Part shown: positions 8,161 through 15,499 of the stretch, piece after piece
How the letters are laid out: the number at the start of each line of letters is the position of its first letter
Numbering within the stretch: the stretch's first letter is position 1
NCBI GenBank assembly: GCA_046861615.1
Contig: JBHHUS010000021.1
Span: 1-30,797, forward strand
Direction: 5' to 3'
From: CAZNUM01 sp046861615
GTDB taxonomy: Bacteria > Fidelibacterota > Marinisomatia > Marinisomatales > TCS55
DNA length: 30,797 nucleotides
The notes under the pieces: model-generated
The model's database searches: none
What the model was told of the DNA's origin: nothing
What the model saw: only the letters and a program-made list of their open reading frames with translations
Translations under genes and position numbers: made by a program

Positions 8161-8949
8161 ATGCTTATTACCCATATCTTTCCGGTCGGATCACAGACTT
8201 ATAAACGTATTCGTCGTTGGACGGAAACTCTGGATGTACTCAAAACTTTTAAACCCCGTTACTGGTTCGGTTTCTGGTGTATTATCCTGAGCGGAACAAA
8301 TGTTGCTTATGCTGTTGAAAACCGTTGGTTGTACTGGGACTTTACAGCCATTTCATTCCTGGTCATTCTGGCAATGATTCTGGTCATCCCCTGGACGAAA
8401 ATATTCTTTCATTTTTCCCTGTTTCCCAAGCGCGTAGATACTTTTCCAGACGCTTTGTACGTAATAGTAATCGGGTTTATTCTCTATTTACTTGGAACCC
8501 TGGATAAAGGGATTAGTCTCCGGGTAATCTACGGCAGTCTGCCTTACCTATTCATTTATCTGGCGATGTGGATCGTATTTTCCATTCCCCTGAATACTGT
8601 TGAACAAGGTCGCCTGTCGGCACCCAGGTCAAAACCGGTAACCCGCCTGTTGATTGTACTGGTGTTAACTTTAATTGCTGCCGTGGCAGGGTACATCGGG
8701 GATGATCCTGTTAGCAGTACTGCTGCTGCTGTTTATCTGCCATTTCCGTTTGTGACGCTGGTGTTTCCCAATCATGTACGCCACTATCAAAGGGCACGTA
8801 TTTATGGTGTATTCATCCCCGTGGTATTTATCGGAATGCGTTTTCCCTGGTTCTTTATTCCCCTGGCAGTTCTGTTCTGGGGATTGCGTTATTACCATTA
8901 CTTTCGATTCGGAGTAGTTTATCCGACGTTTAAAGTAGACCTGGAATAG
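8161..8949 (+). CDS. Multi-pass membrane protein of unknown function
   Basis: Encodes 262 residues with about seven or eight hydrophobic segments, including SFLVILAMILVIPW, ALYVIVIGFILYLLGTL, PYLFIYLAMWIVFSIPL and LLIVLVLTLIAAVAGYIG. An amphipathic, basic N-terminus (YKRIRRW) should face the cytoplasm. No signal peptide and no motif of a known transporter or enzyme were recognised; the Asp-rich motifs of UbiA-type prenyltransferases are absent. The C-terminus has an aromatic cluster (LRYYHYFRFG). It starts five bases after the SNF transporter stop, so it is probably cotranscribed with it, and it could be an accessory subunit. That is only inference from position. Confidence 0.75.
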   Translation: MLITHIFPVGSQTYKRIRRWTETLDVLKTFKPRYWFGFWCIILSGTNVAYAVENRWLYWDFTAISFLVILAMILVIPWTKIFFHFSLFPKRVDTFPDALYVIVIGFILYLLGTLDKGISLRVIYGSLPYLFIYLAMWIVFSIPLNTVEQGRLSAPRSKPVTRLLIVLVLTLIAAVAGYIGDDPVSSTAAAVYLPFPFVTLVFPNHVRHYQRARIYGVFIPVVFIGMRFPWFFIPLAVLFWGLRYYHYFRFGVVYPTFKVDLE

Positions 8950-8988
8950 AGCGGGGAAGGCCATGACGAATCATGGATCAGGTTACTA

Positions 8989-11835
8989 ATGGCAATGAAT
9001 CGTTCCGAGTTGCTACGGCACCTCAATTTAAATACTTTTATCGCTTTTGATTTTGAAACCACCGGATTGGACGCCCGCGAAGATCGGATCATCGAGATTG
9101 CAGCTATCCGCTTTGAAGATGGGAAACCGTCTGAGCGTTATGTAACCCTGTTAAACCCCGGCCGACCGATTCCGGCGATGATTACGGACATTACCGGAAT
9201 CAGTGATGCCATGGTAGCCCAGGCCCCCGCCGAAGAACAAATCGTGGATGATTTCTGGAACTTTCTGGGGGATTGGCCGATGGTGGCCCACAATACATCT
9301 TTTGACCATGCCTTTCTGACTGCTTTAGCAGAACGCCAGGGAAAGATTTTACCGGACCGAAACTATTACGATACCCTGCCCCTGTCACGGATGTTTCTGT
9401 TCTTTCAGCCTAATCACAATTTGAGTGCCTTATCTGATTTTTTCCATTTTTCTACGGATAATGCCCATCGAGCGGAAGCTGACACGGAAAATTGCGGTCA
9501 GAGTTTTATCGAATTAGTGGCGGAGGCTGCCAGTTACTCTTTGGAAGTGATTTCGAGAATTGTGGCTTTATTGAAACATTTCGATGTATTTAATAAATTG
9601 TTGTTCATCGATCTGGCGAATACCTTAACCAGGAGCGGAGATTTAAAACAGGGTTTAATACCCTCCTCCATCGAAAAACCGGTTCCAGAAAATGTTTTTA
9701 TTCACCATGGAACAAATGACATTCAGAATTTGGACGCTGAAACTGTTTTGGGGGCTGACGGATATCTCAGTCGTTCCTTTTCCACCTATGAGGAACGTCC
9801 CAACCAGGTAAAATATTCCCGGTTCGTCCAGGAAATTCTGGAGGGCGAGGGTGGGATTGGAGTTGTGGAAGCCGGCACAGGACTAGGTAAAACTATGGCT
9901 TATCTGTTCCCGGCCCTTCGTTACACTCTCACTAACGATGATGATTATCCGCTTATTATATCCTGTTACACCAAACATCTTCAGGATCAATTATTTAATA
10001 AAGATTTACCCCAGCTGGCAGAAGCCATTGATGTATCCCTCCAGGCGGTAGTTTTGAAAGGGCGTAATAATTATCTCTGCCAGACTCGATTACAGTGGTT
10101 ATTGGGAAATGCTGAAAAACTGCTGAATCGTGAGGAAGCAGTCATGCTCCTGCCTATTTTGATTTGGCAGGAGTGGACGCACACCGGTGATATGGATGAA
10201 TGTCCCGGTTTCTCCACCACCCGTTCCTACCGATTAACATCGCTGATACAAAGTGAACCCGGATTTTGTTCAACTCAGCTTTGTGCCCGGAATAACGGTT
10301 GTTATTTTGGACCCCTGCGGCGGGCACTGTTCCAGGCTAACCTGATTATAATTAATCATGCTTTATTGATCTCTGATGTTAAATCCAGACTTGGTTCGGT
10401 AGTAGTCACCACTGGTTTTTTGCCTCCCCATGATACAATTATCATTGATGAGGCTCACAATATTGTTAAGTCTGCTTATAATCAATTGACGGAAGTGCTG
10501 GATCAACGAATATTGTCCTTTTATTTGGATCATGTAGATCCTCAACGCACCTATTCCAACCGATGGAATAATCAAATTAAATCACTGGGTGAACTTCATC
10601 CTCAATTTCTGAAACTGCGGGAATCCTTGGCACGGGATGTGGAGTCCTGTCGTCGAACCATTAAAGAATTTTTTGAACAGTTGGGAGCGCATATTCAATA
10701 TCAATTTGACCCGGAGGCCAAGTATTCAAAAAAATGGATTATTAAAAACCTCACTGAAACCTTTGGCCCGGTAACGGCCGAATTAGAAGCAATGATTAAA
10801 AATTTAAACACTGTCGTAAAAATTATAAAAGATATTCGACATGCTTTACTGGAGATTGATGAAACTCGCAACGATTTTCCGGAATTACACCAGCATTTTG
10901 ATTACGGAGAAATGTTGTTGAAGGAATCAATGAGACTTGTTCAGGATTTGACCTTACAGCAGGATGAAAACCGGGTTTACTGGTTTGACGGTGTATTTCG
11001 AAACGGTCCGGGAGGTCAATTGCAGTTTTATGTTACTATTCAGGGTGTGCCGGTGGATTTGGCTGAAGATTTAACCGGGGGACTTTTCAAAGTTGTCCGC
11101 AGTGCTGTTCTGACCAGTGCCACGCTGAGGACGGAAGAAAGTTTTGACTATTTTCTCCGGCGTGTCGGGTTGGATCAGGTGGATTTCAAAGAGACCCAAA
11201 CGGCTATTTTTGAAAGTCCTTTTCTGTACGAGGAACAGGTACGATATTACCAGTATTCCCGGCAGGACGGCCAACGACCGGAAGTGCTTGCTTCCTTGAT
11301 ATATAATCTTCATAAGACACGTAATAAAAGAATATTAACGTTGTTTACTTCCAGGGATTCATTAAATAAGACGCTGCGGGAATTAAGGAGTCTGCCGGAG
11401 GGAAATTCACTGCCGATATTCGCCCAGCAGCGGGGTACTTCTAGGCAGGGATTGATTCGGGGAATGGGACAAGTAAAAAATGGTATTTTACTGGGAACAA
11501 ATGCTTTTTGGGAGGGAATCGATTTTCCGGGGGAATTATTGGAAATTCTGATTATTACTAAACTGCCCTTTGATGTTCCCGATGAACCGGTTATCCGGGC
11601 TTATGGGCAATTATTAGAAAGTCAGGGAGGCAATCGGTTTCTGGACTTTGGGGTTCCCGAGGCGATTATCCGTTTTCGTCAGGGCTTCGGGCGGCTGATC
11701 AGGACAACCTATGATGAGGGATTATTCATTAATATGGATGGCCGAGTTGTGAATAAACCCTATGGTGTACGGTTCAGTGATGCAATTCCGGTTAAAATGA
11801 CCCCTTTCTCCCGGGTGGAAGAAATTCTTAGTTAA
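8989..11835 (+). CDS. dinG: DinG-family DNA helicase with N-terminal 3'-5' exonuclease domain
   Basis: Encodes 948 residues in two parts. Residues about 14-180 are a DnaQ/DEDD exonuclease domain with DFETTG (D21, E23), HNTSFD (D106) and HRAEAD (H160, D165), so all catalytic positions are present. The rest is an XPD/DinG superfamily 2 helicase with Walker A AGTGLGKT (K301) and a DEAH box (D487-H490). Between them lie an iron-sulfur cysteine set, C364 in NNYLC and C427-x4-C432-x5-C438; the spacing of the last three matches E. coli DinG. The C-terminal helicase motifs are GTNAFWEGIDFPG and the IRFRQGFGRLIR arginine-finger region. The exonuclease-DinG fusion is best known from Firmicutes, where the Fe-S cysteines are often missing; here both parts look active. 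Likely role: unwinding and repair of R-loops, forks or D-loops. It is convergent with the next gene. Confidence 0.92.
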   Translation: MAMNRSELLRHLNLNTFIAFDFETTGLDAREDRIIEIAAIRFEDGKPSERYVTLLNPGRPIPAMITDITGISDAMVAQAPAEEQIVDDFWNFLGDWPMVAHNTSFDHAFLTALAERQGKILPDRNYYDTLPLSRMFLFFQPNHNLSALSDFFHFSTDNAHRAEADTENCGQSFIELVAEAASYSLEVISRIVALLKHFDVFNKLLFIDLANTLTRSGDLKQGLIPSSIEKPVPENVFIHHGTNDIQNLDAETVLGADGYLSRSFSTYEERPNQVKYSRFVQEILEGEGGIGVVEAGTGLGKTMAYLFPALRYTLTNDDDYPLIISCYTKHLQDQLFNKDLPQLAEAIDVSLQAVVLKGRNNYLCQTRLQWLLGNAEKLLNREEAVMLLPILIWQEWTHTGDMDECPGFSTTRSYRLTSLIQSEPGFCSTQLCARNNGCYFGPLRRALFQANLIIINHALLISDVKSRLGSVVVTTGFLPPHDTIIIDEAHNIVKSAYNQLTEVLDQRILSFYLDHVDPQRTYSNRWNNQIKSLGELHPQFLKLRESLARDVESCRRTIKEFFEQLGAHIQYQFDPEAKYSKKWIIKNLTETFGPVTAELEAMIKNLNTVVKIIKDIRHALLEIDETRNDFPELHQHFDYGEMLLKESMRLVQDLTLQQDENRVYWFDGVFRNGPGGQLQFYVTIQGVPVDLAEDLTGGLFKVVRSAVLTSATLRTEESFDYFLRRVGLDQVDFKETQTAIFESPFLYEEQVRYYQYSRQDGQRPEVLASLIYNLHKTRNKRILTLFTSRDSLNKTLRELRSLPEGNSLPIFAQQRGTSRQGLIRGMGQVKNGILLGTNAFWEGIDFPGELLEILIITKLPFDVPDEPVIRAYGQLLESQGGNRFLDFGVPEAIIRFRQGFGRLIRTTYDEGLFINMDGRVVNKPYGVRFSDAIPVKMTPFSRVEEILS

Positions 11836-11857
11836 GCGGAATATTGTCAATTTCAGG

Positions 11858-12088
11858 TTATTCGTCTGATTTGTTTTTGCGGGGAGGTTCTTCTGATTGT
11901 TTTGAAGCGGACTTGAACATTCCATAGGTCATGCCCAGGGCCGTTCCGATAGGCAGGCCAACGCCTATTCCCAACCCGATGTCTCCCAATGCTGCTCCGA
12001 TCCCGGCTCCCAAGGCTGTGCCAATCCCGGCTCCCAGGGCCATTCCGGCGCCGATTGAACTGGAATTTTGTTTCCTATCATCCTGCAT
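11858..12088 (-). CDS. Small glycine-zipper protein
   Basis: Encodes 76 residues. After a polar N-terminus (MQDDRKQNSSS) comes a glycine-zipper region (about residues 12-57) of repeated GxxxG/AxxxG steps such as GAGMALGAGIGTALGAGIG, then a charged tail ending KNKSDE. Such zippers form tightly packed membrane helices in envelope proteins and some pore-forming peptides. There is no signal peptide. The start ATG at 12088 follows GGAG about five bases upstream. It starts 12 bases after the methyltransferase stop, so the two may share a transcript. The plus strand here contains a proline-rich open frame that is only the mirror of this gene. The function is unknown. Confidence 0.65.
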   Translation of the reverse strand: MQDDRKQNSSSIGAGMALGAGIGTALGAGIGAALGDIGLGIGVGLPIGTALGMTYGMFKSASKQSEEPPRKNKSDE

Positions 12089-12100
12089 AAAAGCTCCTTC

Positions 12101-12712
12101 TTATTTTGCGTATCCCCAATAGTTAAAACTGGCTGGTTTCCAACCGGGCAGATACATGGTTTCCAGCTTCTTAATATTTAATCCACTTTTTTTGATCAGA
12201 CCAGGGATGAACCGGTTTAAATTGCAACCTCCGGCCAGTTTTTTCCATAAAGGATTGAGTCGGTATTGCCATTTTTCAATATGTAGTTCTGGTGCCTTGC
12301 CGTGTTCACAAAACAGGAATATTCCACCAATCTTTAATGTCCTTCGAATTTCCTTTAGCGCTGCCATGACATCGGGAATCGTGCAGAGAGAATATGTGAC
12401 CACCACTGTATCCACTGTATTATTTTCTAGCGGTATTTCTTCAGCAGAAGATAACAGAAATTCAAAATTGAATGGCAGCGTCTCAATACTTTCTGTGGTA
12501 ATAGCTCGCATTTCTGATGAAGGATCTAAAGCCCAGAGATGTTTGACTTTGGTAGTGTCGTAAAAAGGCAGATTTAAGCCGGAGCCGAATCCGATTTCCA
12601 GAATTCGACCTTCTGCCAGGGGAATAATTTTCTGACGCTGCCGACTAATTGTGTTTTGACTGCATGCAATATGGACTACCCGGGGAAGAATGTATTTATC
12701 GTAAAATTTCAA
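12101..12712 (-). CDS. Class I SAM-dependent methyltransferase
   Basis: Encodes 203 residues. Motif I (ILEIGFGSGLN, from about residue 37) and the acidic end of strand 2 (LWALDPSSEM, D63) bind S-adenosylmethionine. Motif with VDTVVVTYSLCTIPD and the GGIFLFCEHG segment complete the Rossmann fold. The N-terminus FYDKYILPRVVHIAC and the general layout resemble the small METTL7/UbiE-like methyltransferases of unknown substrate. The start is TTG at 12712, because this is the only start that preserves the conserved FYDKYILPR beginning; no Shine-Dalgarno sequence is visible. Probably cytoplasmic. The substrate cannot be inferred. Confidence 0.85.
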   Translation of the reverse strand: MKFYDKYILPRVVHIACSQNTISRQRQKIIPLAEGRILEIGFGSGLNLPFYDTTKVKHLWALDPSSEMRAITTESIETLPFNFEFLLSSAEEIPLENNTVDTVVVTYSLCTIPDVMAALKEIRRTLKIGGIFLFCEHGKAPELHIEKWQYRLNPLWKKLAGGCNLNRFIPGLIKKSGLNIKKLETMYLPGWKPASFNYWGYAK

Positions 12713-12893
12713 ATTACTTTTAAACGGTTGGTATTATTGCTTTAAGTTCCGTTCTTCACCGCCTTCATTCAAGTATTATTATTGTGTGTGAACCGTAAAT
12801 ATCTGATTCCGGAATTCAGTAAAGTTCGGAGGAATTGTTAATTGTGACCGCTGTATAAATTTATTGTATCCCTTTTTCAGAATCACTAAATAA

Positions 12894-12911
12894 GGTCGTG
12901 GTTTAACGACC
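12894..12911. promoter_or_regulatory. Perfect 6-bp inverted repeat upstream of the zinc-ribbon gene
   Basis: GGTCGT and ACGACC flank a six-base centre (GGTTTA), ending 27 bases before the ATG at 12939. It could be an operator or a 5' leader hairpin; no U-tract follows, so it is not a typical terminator. The rest of the 226-base divergent gap (12713-12938) shows no -35/-10 pair that I can support. Confidence 0.25.
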
Positions 12912-12938
12912 AGCCGCTGTAATTTCAACGCTCAAAAA

Positions 12939-13796
12939 ATGGGGTATTTAAGCATGTTAAGGAAAATGATCATCCCCGTCCTGTTGTTCTTAACGGTGGG
13001 ATGGGCACAGAATACGAAATTCAAAGAATTCGACGTTGTAATTTACCCGGATTATTATTTCCCCGGGGTAATGGTGGAGATCAACGGAAAAGCTGATTCC
13101 ACTGCTTTGCCAATTACTGTAAATATTACCGTTCCAGCCAATACCGATTCAGCCTTTTTTATTAGTGGTTTGGATAATGATGAAAATACGGTCATTCCTC
13201 TGGTTGTTCAGAAAATTGATGATCGTCATTATATTCGATTAAATTTGAGTAAAGCAGTGTTTCGGACGTTTGTTTTTTACAATATGGACGTTCAGGGAGA
13301 TAATCGCAAAGGTACTTTTGCCATGCAGGTAGACCAGGACCTTGAAAATCTCCATTTAATTGTTCAACAACCGATTGTAGCTGAAAACTGGCAATATTCT
13401 GAACAGGAATCCGATATTTTTAAGGATCAACATGGTGTAACCTTTCACCGTCTTCATTTGCATGAATACAAAGCCAATACAGTTCGTAATGTGAGTTTTT
13501 CCTATTCCAATCCCAGCGGAAAAACAAGTATGGTGCAATTACAGGCCATGCTTTCAGGAGATATAGCTCCCGGGCAACAGGATGCCAGCCAGGCAAAACC
13601 AGCACGACATTCCCTGCCCCAGTGGCAACCGTTACTCATTCTGGTAGTATTGGCGGTTATTATCGGAATCCTTTTTTCCCGTCAACGAAGGAAGGAACAG
13701 CCCGTAGCCAGTTCCAAGGGTAAATTCTGCACTTCCTGCGGGCACTCCCTGGAAAAAACAGCTGTATATTGCAGTAATTGTGGAGCCAAACAGTAA
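12939..13796 (+). CDS. Periplasmic-domain, single-pass membrane protein with C-terminal zinc ribbon
   Basis: Encodes 285 residues. A signal sequence (to about residue 24, ending VGWAQ) is followed by a beta-rich domain (about 25-210), a linker, one transmembrane helix (about 230-246) and a basic stop-transfer stretch (SRQRRK). The C-terminal zinc ribbon has four cysteines, C264, C267, C278 and C281 (FCTSCGHS and YCSNCGAK). The predicted topology puts the large domain in the periplasm and the zinc ribbon in the cytoplasm. Start choice lies between 12939 and a second ATG at 12954 (MLRKM); both give a signal sequence. The stop is followed immediately by the ATG of lgt, so they are probably translationally coupled. 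I do not recognise the N-terminal domain. Confidence 0.75.
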   Translation: MGYLSMLRKMIIPVLLFLTVGWAQNTKFKEFDVVIYPDYYFPGVMVEINGKADSTALPITVNITVPANTDSAFFISGLDNDENTVIPLVVQKIDDRHYIRLNLSKAVFRTFVFYNMDVQGDNRKGTFAMQVDQDLENLHLIVQQPIVAENWQYSEQESDIFKDQHGVTFHRLHLHEYKANTVRNVSFSYSNPSGKTSMVQLQAMLSGDIAPGQQDASQAKPARHSLPQWQPLLILVVLAVIIGILFSRQRRKEQPVASSKGKFCTSCGHSLEKTAVYCSNCGAKQ

Positions 13797-14642
13797 ATGT
13801 GGCCGGTGATTGCAGATTTCGGCCGGATTAATATTTTTGGTTGGCAGGTTCACCTGGTGATTAATTCTTACGGCTTTATGTTGATGATCGCTTTTTATGC
13901 CTGTTACTATTTCCTGAACAAGGATCTAAAACGTCTGGGTTACGAGGCTAAGTTAGCTGCCGACATCGTTTTTGCAGCAGCTATAGGCGGTATTCTGGGA
14001 TCGAAAATCTATTATTTACTGGAAAATTTCAATCGTGTCATCGATGATCCAATGGGAATGATTTTCAGCGGAGCAGGTTTGGTATTCCTTGGAGGATTGA
14101 TTGGTGGTATGCTGGCAGTGACCTGGGTGTTGCGGAAAAATAAATTACCCTGGCTTCGGTTTGCCGACATCGTTGCACCGCTGTTAATCCTGGGGTATGC
14201 CATTGGTCGGATTGGCTGTCTGCTGGTAGGGGATGATTATGGGATTCCAACTCATTTGCCCTGGGGAATCGCCTTTGCGAATGGTATTCCACCTACGACC
14301 TACCAGGTTTTTAATTCCTATTTTAACTGGATTAACCTGAATAGTTTTGAACCAGGCGTTCTGAAAGTTCATCCAACTCAGATTTATGAAACTACCATAG
14401 GATTAATTTTGTTTATTTACCTGTGGAAAAAACGCACTAAGATTCAAGTGACAGGTCAATTATTTTTCATCTATTTAATCTTGGCGGGGACGGAACGCTT
14501 TTTAATTGAATTTATTCGTACCAATCCGAAATACTTATTAGGGTTGAGCGGCGCCCAGTTGATCACGATTATAATGATTGGGATTGGTATATGGTTTTTA
14601 AAAAACCCGGTGAAGGCAAACCAGCCGGAGGCTGACGGATAA
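13797..14642 (+). CDS. lgt: Prolipoprotein diacylglyceryl transferase
   Basis: Transfers diacylglycerol from phosphatidylglycerol to the lipobox cysteine of prolipoproteins in the inner membrane. The 281 residues contain seven or so helices and the Lgt landmarks: the GLVFLGGLIGG segment, the signature GRIGC (R138, equivalent to E. coli R143), HPTQIYE (192-198) and GTERFLIEFIR (231-241). E. coli has His103 before the GG of the first motif and many homologues have Tyr; here it is Leu98. Two lipoprotein genes (22086 and 26230) in this window would be substrates. The gene begins directly after the preceding stop. The stop TAA at 14640-14642 overlaps the likely start of the next gene. Confidence 0.95.
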   Translation: MWPVIADFGRINIFGWQVHLVINSYGFMLMIAFYACYYFLNKDLKRLGYEAKLAADIVFAAAIGGILGSKIYYLLENFNRVIDDPMGMIFSGAGLVFLGGLIGGMLAVTWVLRKNKLPWLRFADIVAPLLILGYAIGRIGCLLVGDDYGIPTHLPWGIAFANGIPPTTYQVFNSYFNWINLNSFEPGVLKVHPTQIYETTIGLILFIYLWKKRTKIQVTGQLFFIYLILAGTERFLIEFIRTNPKYLLGLSGAQLITIIMIGIGIWFLKNPVKANQPEADG

Positions 14643-15499
14643 AAGTTTTTGTCACTGCAGTAAAGGTCATTTTCCTGCTACTGACGCTTCTGTGGGCTCA
14701 GGGTCCCTGGCAGGTTAAAACTACTCAACCGCTTCCACGGTCCTATTTGTCCGGTTCTTTTTCACCTGAACGGTTCATTGCCAGCCCCGGTGGATTAGTA
14801 TTCCTTGATCTTGATACCAAACAATTATCAATGGAATTGCCCGATGAAATTGTGTATTCCTCCGGATTCGGAGAGGGGCAGGATGCTTTGTTTGACCCGG
14901 TGGATCTGATAGTTTATAATTTATCCCTCTTTGTCTGCGATCAAACTCAGAACCGTTTACTTCAATTTGACCAGCGCCTTAATTACGTTGGTGAAATAGT
15001 AACTTGGTCAAAAGACCACAACCAACGCCTTTTCCCGGCGCAGGCGGCCCTGGACCCCCGGGGATACATACTGCTGTATTCAGCGGAATACAATTCGATT
15101 TGGAAAGGAAAAATCACGGAACCGGGGTTCGATCAATTCATCAATCTAGACCGGGAAACAGAAAGTTTGGTCTGTGTCAAAGATATGGCCGTGAACGAAA
15201 GAAGTGAGTTAGGTCTTTTATATCCCTGTGGACAGGTATTCCGTATTTATTCTCCCCTGGGGCGCCGACTTCGAACCGTTAAGGTGGAAATATCTGATCC
15301 GGTATTTCTAATAACCTTAAATACAACCTGGATCGTACTAAATAGAAATGGTCAGGGGCAAATTTGGGGTCCCCAGGGTAGTAAATTGTTCCAGGTTAAC
15401 TCAGCATCTGATCTTATTTTAGATGTTGTGCCGGACAATAATGACATCATTTTATTATTTCAGGATTATTTATTGAGGATGGGCTTAAATGTTGAATAG
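14639..15499 (+). CDS. Secreted propeller-like protein with apparent ATA start
   Basis: The frame is open from the stop at 14633 onward. The codons after 14639 read KVFVTAVKVIFLLLTLLWAQG, a textbook signal peptide, but the first codon is ATA and no ATG, GTG or TTG occurs before 14747 (TTG), which would delete the whole signal. ATA overlaps the TAA stop of lgt. A single G in place of the A at 14641 would restore ATG and give the common ATGA overlap with lgt ending in TGA. From ATA the protein has 286 residues. The mature part consists of repeated beta-rich segments with short motifs such as DPVDLIVYNLSLFVCDQTQN and ALDPRGYILLYSAEYN, resembling NHL or similar beta-propeller repeats. It overlaps the next gene by 11 bases. 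Probably a periplasmic or outer-surface partner of the following barrels. Confidence 0.65.
   Translation: MKVFVTAVKVIFLLLTLLWAQGPWQVKTTQPLPRSYLSGSFSPERFIASPGGLVFLDLDTKQLSMELPDEIVYSSGFGEGQDALFDPVDLIVYNLSLFVCDQTQNRLLQFDQRLNYVGEIVTWSKDHNQRLFPAQAALDPRGYILLYSAEYNSIWKGKITEPGFDQFINLDRETESLVCVKDMAVNERSELGLLYPCGQVFRIYSPLGRRLRTVKVEISDPVFLITLNTTWIVLNRNGQGQIWGPQGSKLFQVNSASDLILDVVPDNNDIILLFQDYLLRMGLNVE

Noticed and set aside
11931..12122. Plus-strand proline/alanine-rich open frame
   Set aside because: It is the antisense image of the glycine-zipper gene, which has a good ribosome binding site and sensible ends.
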